DNA of 5,033 nt from Burkholderiaceae bacterium (GTDB lineage Bacteria; Pseudomonadota; Gammaproteobacteria; Burkholderiales; Burkholderiaceae_C). Location: positions 1-5,033 of the forward strand of contig JALRFN010000135.1 of NCBI GenBank assembly GCA_023268425.1. Reading direction: 5' to 3'. A program made the translations under genes and the position numbers. Shown here one piece after another: positions 1 through 5,033 of this stretch. A model generated the notes under the pieces. It was not told the DNA's origin. It made no database searches and saw only the letters and a list, made by a program, of their open reading frames with translations. Positions within the stretch are counted from its first letter, which is position 1. Each line of letters opens with the position of its first letter.

Positions 1-240
1 GCGCCGGGCATGACAAAAGATACATGCAAGGCGCAGACACAGAAGAATCGATCGGAAATGCTCATTTCCGATCTCTGTCGATACGCGACGAAGCTTACCT
101 CGCTGACCAAGAACCAGAACAGCAAGCCGATGAAATTCATCTACGGAAAACCCAGGAGCCTCGACGTTGTCAAGCAGATAAGCGCCATGCATTGGAGCGT
201 CCGCATGTGAAATTAAGGAGCCTAACTCATGCAGTAAAGC
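1..240 (-). other. Ppx/GppA-family C-terminal fragment joined in frame to the PHP gene (fusion or chimeric joint)
   Basis: Residues 276-353 of the leftward frame carry an ordered set of landmarks of the exopolyphosphatase / pppGpp phosphohydrolase C-terminal HD-like domain. These are LHELGSLISHAD (276-287), HGAYLLDNVEAPGF (291-304), LVLGQRGKLRRV (315-326) and LCLRLACIFCHARR (340-353). The N-terminal ASKHA-fold catalytic domain of Ppx is absent, so this piece alone should not hydrolyse polyphosphate. Third-position G+C is 33/80 here against 62/80 in the 80 codons before it. Frequent GTT, CTT, TTA, GTA and CGA codons contrast with the GC-ending codons of the PHP part. The boundary is placed near 240 but is fuzzy, because a W-A-A-x-L run is plausible in both parent proteins. 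The family match is from recall, not a search. Confidence 0.78.
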
Positions 241-1059
241 CGCCCACACGGGCGTCAAACTGCTGGGCAAGTCAGGCAGTTCGCCCAAGTCCAACCGGCT
301 TTCTTCGGGGCCGTGAAAGTCGCTGCCGCGTGAGGCCAGCAAATCAAACTCTTTGGCGATGTCGGCGTAGATGCCGTATTCGGCCACGCTGTGGCTGCCG
401 GTGACGACTTCCACGCCTTGGCCACCATGGGCTTTGAACTCGGTGAACAGCGCGTATTCCTCGGTGGGCGTGAAGCCATAGCGGGCGGGGTGTGCGACGA
501 CCGCCATGCCACCGGCTTCGGTGATCCAGCGCACCGCGTCGCCCAAACGCGCCCAGCGGTGGGGCACAAAGCCGGGCTTGCCGTCGGCCAGATAACGTTT
601 GAAGACGTCTCCCAAGTCTTTGGCTTTGCCCAGCTCAACGATGTAACGCGCAAAGTGTGCGCGGGAGATCAACTCGGGGTTGCCGACATGTTTCAGCGCA
701 CCGTCGTAGGCGTCAGGGATGCCAACCTTGGCCAACTCGGCTGCAATGTCACGCGCGCGCTGTTCGCGCCCACCGCGCGTCTGGCGCAAGCCCTCAGCCA
801 ATGCGCCGTTGCTGGCGTCAAAGCCCAAACCCACGATGTGTACCGTGGTGTCGGCGAAGGTCACTGAGACCTCGACCCCCGTCAGGTAGTTCAGGCCGAG
901 GGCTTGGGCGGTGTCGGCGGCCTCGCCTTGGCCACCAATTTCGTCGTGATCGGTCAATGCCCAAAGAGTCACGCCGCGTGCGTGGGCGCGCTGAGCCAGC
1001 GCTTGGGGCGACAAGGTGCCATCGGAAACAGTGGAATGGCAGTGCAAGTCGGCGTTCAT
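1..1059 (-). CDS. PHP-domain phosphoesterase (3',5'-nucleoside bisphosphate phosphatase / RNase AM type) continuing in frame into a Ppx/GppA C-terminal segment; 3' end outside window
   Basis: Codons 1-273 are a PHP metallophosphoesterase of the YciV/TrpH family, whose members remove the 3' phosphate from nucleoside 3',5'-bisphosphates and/or trim RNA 5' ends with three metal ions in the cytoplasm. Visible likely ligands are H6 and H8 (DLHCHS), D13, D37-H38-D39 (LTDHDE), E63 (GVEVS), H74, H135 (SRAHF), H190 (VAHPARYG) and D247/H249 (GSDFHGPEESR), so the catalytic domain looks complete. The start at 1059 is firm: an in-frame TAA lies four codons upstream and DLHCHS must be at the N-terminus. 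Family proteins end soon after the motif corresponding to LTPVWAAL (residues 268-275). Here no stop occurs, and codons 274-353 read as a Ppx/GppA C-terminal region, open to base 1. It follows recJ by 20 nt on the same strand, probably cotranscribed. The family call is confident; whether this is one real protein is uncertain. Confidence 0.88.
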   Translation of the reverse strand, partial: MNADLHCHSTVSDGTLSPQALAQRAHARGVTLWALTDHDEIGGQGEAADTAQALGLNYLTGVEVSVTFADTTVHIVGLGFDASNGALAEGLRQTRGGREQRARDIAAELAKVGIPDAYDGALKHVGNPELISRAHFARYIVELGKAKDLGDVFKRYLADGKPGFVPHRWARLGDAVRWITEAGGMAVVAHPARYGFTPTEEYALFTEFKAHGGQGVEVVTGSHSVAEYGIYADIAKEFDLLASRGSDFHGPEESRLDLGELPDLPSSLTPVWAALLHELGSLISHADAPMHGAYLLDNVEAPGFSVDEFHRLAVLVLGQRGKLRRVSTEIGNEHFRSILLCLRLACIFCHARR

Positions 1060-1079
1060 GGGGGGATTTTAATTTTTCT
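1060..1079 (-). promoter_or_regulatory. Short recJ-PHP spacer without a Shine-Dalgarno sequence
   Basis: Read leftward, the 20 bases between the recJ TGA and the PHP ATG are A-rich and end in six C residues directly against the start codon. No GGAG-like element is present and no hairpin terminator is visible, so read-through from recJ is expected. Initiation may rely on translational coupling or on the A/U-rich stretch. In-frame TAA within the spacer rules out an earlier start. Confidence 0.5.
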
Positions 1080-2813
1080 TCAAAGGCCTTCGTCGCCAGA
1101 TGCCATGCCTTGGACGATGAATTGCACTTTGCGCTGCCCCCTGAAGGCATTGATGTCGAGTTGATACGCCAGTCTGGCCACATCGGGTAAGGGTTCAGTG
1201 CGGCCAAACCAAATGCCGTCAATGGTTTGCCCGGCCACATCGAATTTGAGTTGCAAGTGGCCGCTGCCGACGATGCGTTGTGACTGCACGCGCAGTTCTT
1301 GCGAAAACAGCGGCGCTGCAAAGCCTTGGCCCCAAACGGGTACCTGCAACTGTTCAGCCGTGGCGACCGTGCACAACTCTGGAGCCAAGGCGCCGTCGGT
1401 GTGCAATTCGCGGGTCAGCGCATCGGCGTCCAGCCATTCGTCGGCAATGGCTTGCAAGCCTTGTTCGAAGGTGTCGAGTTCGTCGGCTGCGATGGTGCAG
1501 CCCGCAGCCATGGCGTGGCCGCCAAATTTCAGCAAGACGCCAGGGTGGCGCTTGGCCAGCAAGTCCAGCGCGTCACGCAGGTGAAAGCCCGCAATGGAGC
1601 GACCAGACCCTTTGAGTTGGTCTTCGTCTTGGCTGCTCATGGCGAATACAAAAGTCGGTCGGTGCCACTTGTCTTTGAGCCGTGAGGCGACGATGCCGAC
1701 CACGCCTTCATGAAAGTCAGAGTCGAACACGCACAGGGCCGCGGGTGGTGCATCGTCCAAGTCCAAGAGTCCCTCGGCAATGGCTTGCGCTTGCTCTTTC
1801 ATGCCGCTTTCGATTTCGCGGCGTTCGCGGTTGATGGCGTCGAGCTGTTGGGCCAACTCGACCGCCTGCTGGCCGTCGTCGGTGCTCAAGCAGGTGATGC
1901 CCAGTGTCATGTCCGCCAAACGCCCAGCCGCGTTGATGCGTGGGCCCAGGGCAAAGCCAAAGTCTTGCGCGCTGGCTTGTTGCGGCTCGCGTCCCGCGAC
2001 GTGAAACAGCGCAGCCATGCCCGGTGGCATGGCGCCAGCACGGATGCGTTTCAAGCCTTGGGCGACCAATCGGCGGTTATTGGCGTCGAGCTTGACCACG
2101 TCGGCGACGGTGCCCAGCGCGACCAGTGGCAGCAAGGCATCGAGACGCGGTTGGTGTTGTGCGTCAAAGTGCCCTCGCTCGCGCAGCACGGCACGCAGGT
2201 GCAGCAAGACATAAAACATCACGCCCACGCCAGCCAGCGACTTGCTGGCGAAAGCGCAGCCGGGTTGGTTGGGGTTGACGATGGCGTGAGCGGCAGGCAA
2301 GACGGTTTGGCCGTCCAAGCTGGCGCACAAGTGGTGGTCGGTGACTAGAACTTTCAAGCCCAGTTCACGAGCGCGGGCAACGCCCTCGAGGCTGGCGATG
2401 CCGTTGTCCACGGTGATCAACACCTGTGCGCCAGTCTGCGCCACGCGCTCGGCAATGGGGGGCGTCAGGCCGTAACCGTCGCGCGCGCGATCAGGCACCA
2501 GGTAGTCGACGTGTTGCGCACCCAAGCTGCGCAGCCCCCGCAGCGCCACGGTGCAGGCGGTGGCGCCGTCGCAGTCGTAGTCGGCCACGATGCACACACG
2601 CTGTTGGGTCTCAATGGCTTGCGCCAAGAGTTGGGCGGCGTCGTCGATGCCTGCCAAGTCGCGCGGCGGCAGCAGTTTGGCCAGTTGGTCGTCGAGCTCG
2701 TCGGCTTGGGTGACACCGCGCGCGGCGTACAAACGCGCCAGCAGCGGGGGGATGCCGGCTTGTTCCAGTGCCCACGCACTGCGCGGGGGCACATCTCGAG
2801 GGGTGATTTTCAT
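1080..2813 (-). CDS. recJ: Single-stranded-DNA-specific 5'-3' exonuclease RecJ
   Basis: A complete 577-residue RecJ, of usual family length. RecJ degrades single-stranded DNA 5' to 3' in RecF-pathway recombination, mismatch repair and stalled-fork processing, using Mn/Mg ions. Motifs in order: DYDCDG (78-83), TVDNG (134-138), DHH (159-161), NPNQPGCAF (180-188), GTVADV (234-239) and GPRINAAGR (289-297). The DHHA1 part follows with FHEGVVGIVASRLK (366-379), GSGRS (401-405) and KFGGHAMAAG (428-437). The OB-fold-like tail begins about residue 480. All key Asp/His residues are present. The frame is open to an upstream ATG at 2888, but that extension lies inside the preceding gene; ATG 2813 gives the normal N-terminus MKITPRDVP and overlaps the upstream gene's stop as ATGA. 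A modest GGAAA lies just upstream, so translation is probably coupled. Confidence 0.97.
   Translation of the reverse strand: MKITPRDVPPRSAWALEQAGIPPLLARLYAARGVTQADELDDQLAKLLPPRDLAGIDDAAQLLAQAIETQQRVCIVADYDCDGATACTVALRGLRSLGAQHVDYLVPDRARDGYGLTPPIAERVAQTGAQVLITVDNGIASLEGVARARELGLKVLVTDHHLCASLDGQTVLPAAHAIVNPNQPGCAFASKSLAGVGVMFYVLLHLRAVLRERGHFDAQHQPRLDALLPLVALGTVADVVKLDANNRRLVAQGLKRIRAGAMPPGMAALFHVAGREPQQASAQDFGFALGPRINAAGRLADMTLGITCLSTDDGQQAVELAQQLDAINRERREIESGMKEQAQAIAEGLLDLDDAPPAALCVFDSDFHEGVVGIVASRLKDKWHRPTFVFAMSSQDEDQLKGSGRSIAGFHLRDALDLLAKRHPGVLLKFGGHAMAAGCTIAADELDTFEQGLQAIADEWLDADALTRELHTDGALAPELCTVATAEQLQVPVWGQGFAAPLFSQELRVQSQRIVGSGHLQLKFDVAGQTIDGIWFGRTEPLPDVARLAYQLDINAFRGQRKVQFIVQGMASGDEGL
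2810..2813 (-). other. ATGA stop-start overlap between the RpfE-type gene and recJ
   Basis: On the minus strand the recJ ATG (2813-2811) and the upstream TGA (2812-2810) share bases. This is the usual signature of translational coupling and supports both the recJ start and a polycistronic message. Confidence 0.9.
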
Positions 2814-3760
2814 GGCAAGTTTTCCAGCAAATCGCCGCTGCGTTTCGCGCGCCAACGTTGCCACCAAGGCGGTGGCTTGCGCTGCCAAAGCCGCGCGCCA
2901 TGGGGGGTGGAGACCAACAGTTCAGCCTGTGGGTGTGCGTTCAAAATGTCGCCCACTTGACGATCAATGTCTGTCCAAGCTTGGGACAAGTCGCCGCTGG
3001 CGCGCAGCGCGTCCAACAGAGAGAGTTCTGTGCTTGGGGTGGCTTCGCTCAAGGTCGGCAGAGTCCCAGTGCCGTGGTACCAGATCGAGTTCACCGCAGG
3101 CAGCCGCTGGTCATGGCGGCTGTCGTGTACGGGGTGGTTGTAAAACAGCATTTGCGCCTCATTTTGCAGGCGGCGCAACAAGCGTGTGGCCGCTGCGTTT
3201 TGCCTCACCTGCGGCAGGTGGGCGTCCAGGTCTTCGCCAATCAAAGCGGCTGGCGACGGGCTGAGCAAGCCAGCGAAAACCTCGCCGTGGGCCAGCCAGT
3301 GCTGGGCATTGAGCCAGTGCAGGCCGATGCCGTCTTCCTCGGCCAGAGGGGCCAAAGCGGCCATCAGGGCCTGTGAGTCGGCGTCGCTCAAGTGCAGTTG
3401 GTCGGGGTCGTCCATGCGCACGCCCGTCATGTTGACGTCCCAGTGGCAGGGGGTGATCAAGGCTGCGGGTCGGGGGTCTGTTGAGCCCTGCTGTTGCGCG
3501 TGCCAAGCCGCCCAGGCGATGCCGCTGCTGGGGGTGGGTAAGCCCGCAGCGCGCGCGCGCCAGGCTTCTGTCGGCGTGAAGGCGGCGTTTGGACGCTGCA
3601 CTTCGGTGGCTTGCATCCAAGTGCTGGCACACAGTGCCGAGAGCTGGGGCAGCGGGGGGGCGCTGAGGTGGGGCGCCCAGTGGGCGTGGTTGAGCAGAAT
3701 CAGCACGGTGCGTGGGGTGTGGGAGGTGCGAACAAAGGCCAGCGCCAGAGGATGCCACAA
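2810..3760 (-). CDS. RpfE-type conserved protein (phosphoglycerate mutase-like family, function unknown)
   Basis: A 316-residue protein resembling the 'regulatory protein RpfE type' family, sometimes annotated as cofactor-independent phosphoglycerate mutase-like. Recognisable landmarks are TPCHWDVNMTGVRM (103-116), LSDADSQALMAAL (124-136), EEDGIGLHWLNAQHWLAHG (141-159), IGEDLDAHLP (174-183), RRLQNEAQMLFYNHPVHDSR (196-215) and NSIWYHGTG (224-232). No signal peptide or convincing membrane span is seen, so it is probably cytoplasmic. The biochemical activity of the family is unknown to me; the Xanthomonas member is named for its location in the rpf virulence-regulation region, next to recJ. The start is TTG at 3760 with TGAGG 5 nt upstream; an in-frame TAA lies ten codons before it. 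The first 18 residues may be extra, since the family-like sequence begins near V19 (GTG at 3706), but that codon lacks a Shine-Dalgarno. Its TGA overlaps the recJ ATG. Confidence 0.85.
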   Translation of the reverse strand: MWHPLALAFVRTSHTPRTVLILLNHAHWAPHLSAPPLPQLSALCASTWMQATEVQRPNAAFTPTEAWRARAAGLPTPSSGIAWAAWHAQQQGSTDPRPAALITPCHWDVNMTGVRMDDPDQLHLSDADSQALMAALAPLAEEDGIGLHWLNAQHWLAHGEVFAGLLSPSPAALIGEDLDAHLPQVRQNAAATRLLRRLQNEAQMLFYNHPVHDSRHDQRLPAVNSIWYHGTGTLPTLSEATPSTELSLLDALRASGDLSQAWTDIDRQVGDILNAHPQAELLVSTPHGARLWQRKPPPWWQRWRAKRSGDLLENLP

Positions 3761-3784
3761 TGCAGCCTCATTCTTTTGAGCACC
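3761..3784. promoter_or_regulatory. 24-bp divergent intergenic region with two opposing ribosome-binding sites
   Basis: Leftward, GAGG (3769-3766) stands 5 nt before the TTG start of the RpfE-type gene. Rightward, a weak GAG (3778-3780) stands 4 nt before the lolC ATG at 3785. There is no room for two promoters in the gap, so promoter elements for each direction must lie inside the 5' coding part of the opposite gene. I could not pick out a convincing -35/-10 pair on either strand. Confidence 0.55.
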
Positions 3785-5033
3785 ATGGAATTACCTTACG
3801 AGTGGCGCATTGGCTGGCAGTACACACGCTCATCGCGAGCGGGTCGGCGCAATGGTTTCATTTCCTTCATTTCTGGCATTTCAGTCGCCGGCATTGCCTT
3901 GGGTGTGGCCGCGCTGATTGTGGTGTTGTCGGTCATGAATGGCTTTCAAACCGAGGTGCGCGACCGCATGTTGAGTGTCTTGCCACACGTCGAAGTCAGC
4001 AGCGCCACGGGCGAGCCGCTCAGCGATGTGACAGCGGTCATGGACAGCGTCAGCCACCAGTCTGGCGTGGTGGCCGTGGCCCCCTTTGTGCAAGCGCAGG
4101 CGCTGGCGGCGCGCGGCGAGGCCACCGCAGGTGTGCTCTTGCGCGGCATTGATCCGGCACGCGAGCTGGGGGTGACCCCATTGGCGCAGGGCCGCGCGGG
4201 TGAGCTGTTTCAGGCCTTGCAGTCGGGACAGTTTGGCGCAGTGATTGGTCAAGGGCTGGCGCGCCAATTGCGCGTCGATGTGGGTGACAAGTTGACCCTG
4301 GCCCTGCCCTCGGCGACCCCCACGCCGGTGGGCGTGGTGCCGCGTTTCAAGGCGGTGACGGTGTTGGGCCTGTTCTCGTCTGGCCACTTCCAATACGACA
4401 ACGGCTTGGTCTATCTGAACATCGAAGATGCGCAGCGCTTGTTGCGCCTCAGCGGGCCCAGCGGCGTGCAAGTGCGACTGAACGATTTGCACCAAGCGCA
4501 AGCGGCGGCACAGGCCTTGCAAACCCGTTTGGGCAACGGTTTTTGGGTGTCGGACTGGACGCAGCAAAACCGCAATTGGTTTGCCGCGGTGCAGGTCGAG
4601 AAACGCATGATGGGCATCATCTTGACGCTGATCGTCGCGGTGGCTGCCTTCAACTTGGTCAGCACCCTGGTCATGACCGTCACAGAAAAGCGCGCCGACA
4701 TCGCGATTTTGCGAACCCTGGGCGCCACGCCGCGCTCCATCATGGCGGTGTTTGTGGTGCAAGGCGCCACGGCGGGCATTTTGGGCACCTTCTTGGGCCT
4801 TGGCTTGGGTTTGTTGGTGGCTTTGAATGTGGGTGACATCGTGGCGGCGATTGAGGCTTTGTTTCACATCCAGTTTTTGCCGCAAGACATTTACCTGATC
4901 AGCCGCATGCCCAGCGACCCACGCGTCAGTGACATTGGGCCAGTGGTCATCACTTCTTTGGTGTTGGCTTTGGTGGCGACGATTTACCCCAGTTGGCGCG
5001 CCAGTCGCACGCAACCTGCCGAGGCGCTGCGCT
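3785..5033 (+). CDS. lolC: LolC-type lipoprotein-releasing ABC transporter permease, 3' end cut by window edge
   Basis: An inner-membrane permease of the LolCDE complex, which extracts outer-membrane lipoproteins from the inner membrane and hands them to LolA. The 416 visible codons show the LolC/LolE plan: an N-terminal cytoplasmic start (PYEWRIGWQYTR), TM1 at about 25-50 ending in VMNGFQTEVRDRML, and a large periplasmic domain to about 270. TM2 follows at about 275-300, then the ATPase-coupling stretch EKRADIAILRTLGA (301-314), TM3 at about 316-341 and TM4 at about 387-402. The end is SWRASRTQPAEALR. The periplasmic loop PSATPTPVGVVPR (175-187) resembles the LolC Hook that recruits LolA more than the LolE counterpart, and LNIEDAQRLL also looks LolC-like, so lolC is preferred; many related bacteria carry a single LolC/E-type gene. 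Homologues end one or two residues after this point. lolD is expected downstream. Confidence 0.95.
   Translation, partial: MELPYEWRIGWQYTRSSRAGRRNGFISFISGISVAGIALGVAALIVVLSVMNGFQTEVRDRMLSVLPHVEVSSATGEPLSDVTAVMDSVSHQSGVVAVAPFVQAQALAARGEATAGVLLRGIDPARELGVTPLAQGRAGELFQALQSGQFGAVIGQGLARQLRVDVGDKLTLALPSATPTPVGVVPRFKAVTVLGLFSSGHFQYDNGLVYLNIEDAQRLLRLSGPSGVQVRLNDLHQAQAAAQALQTRLGNGFWVSDWTQQNRNWFAAVQVEKRMMGIILTLIVAVAAFNLVSTLVMTVTEKRADIAILRTLGATPRSIMAVFVVQGATAGILGTFLGLGLGLLVALNVGDIVAAIEALFHIQFLPQDIYLISRMPSDPRVSDIGPVVITSLVLALVATIYPSWRASRTQPAEALR

Noticed and set aside
255..653. Leftward open frame of 132 codons inside the PHP gene
   Set aside because: A shifted frame of the PHP gene; the true frame carries the AHPARYG and GSDFHGPEE motifs.
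391..867. Rightward open frame of 158 codons
   Set aside because: Antisense to the PHP gene, whose metal-binding motifs occur in order on the other strand; no family resemblance seen.
1710..2348. Rightward open frame of 212 codons
   Set aside because: Antisense to the recJ core, including the DHH and GPRINAAGR motifs; a shadow of biased third positions.
2814..2888. N-terminal extension of recJ to an upstream ATG at 2888 (25 extra residues)
   Set aside because: The stretch lies entirely within the preceding RpfE-type gene, and ATG 2813 gives the usual RecJ N-terminus with an ATGA overlap.
3645..3665. G-run (seven G) within the RpfE-type gene, considered as a possible phase-variable tract or frameshift site
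   Set aside because: The frame continues intact across it with family motifs downstream, and a run of this length is common in G+C-rich coding sequence.
3712..4152. Rightward open frame of 146 codons crossing the divergent gap
   Set aside because: A different frame from lolC with no recognisable protein features; lolC in the 3785 frame explains this DNA.
3881..5014. Long leftward open frame of 377 codons, very rich in His, Gln and Arg
   Set aside because: It is antisense to lolC, which has clear membrane segments and motifs; the odd composition is what antisense of G+C-rich coding DNA gives.

Overview
The window is dense coding DNA, about 60% G+C with G/C-rich third codon positions and heavy use of both CTG and TTG for leucine. 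Gene content and protein flavour suggest a Burkholderiales betaproteobacterium, most likely Comamonadaceae-like. The genus is an inference. No RNA gene, mobile element, CRISPR array or long repeat is visible.

There are two divergent transcription units separated by 24 bp (3761..3784). Leftward from 3760 runs a tight three-gene unit. First is an RpfE-type protein of unknown biochemistry (2810..3760, TTG start). Next is recJ, the single-strand-specific 5'-3' DNA exonuclease (1080..2813), which overlaps it by 4 nt. After a 20-nt spacer comes a PHP-domain phosphoesterase of the 3',5'-nucleoside bisphosphate phosphatase / RNase AM type (start 1059). Rightward from 3785 runs a LolC-type lipoprotein-release permease that reaches the right edge only a few codons short of its expected end; lolD would be expected next.

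The oddest part is the left end. The PHP frame does not stop where such proteins normally end (about 270-290 residues). It continues open to base 1, giving 353 codons. The last 80 codons read clearly as the C-terminal HD-like region of an exopolyphosphatase / pppGpp phosphohydrolase (Ppx/GppA family). By hand count, G/C at third codon positions is 33/80 (41%) in this extension against 62/80 (78%) in the preceding 80 codons, and total G+C is 121/240 against 147/240. This is therefore an in-frame junction between two unrelated enzymes of different base composition. It may be a real recombinational fusion or a chimeric assembly joint; the sequence alone cannot decide.

Functionally, recJ and the PHP gene both belong to nucleic-acid and short-nucleotide turnover, and the recJ-rpfE pairing is also known from the Xanthomonas rpf region. 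The lolC side is an unrelated envelope function sharing the small divergent intergenic region.
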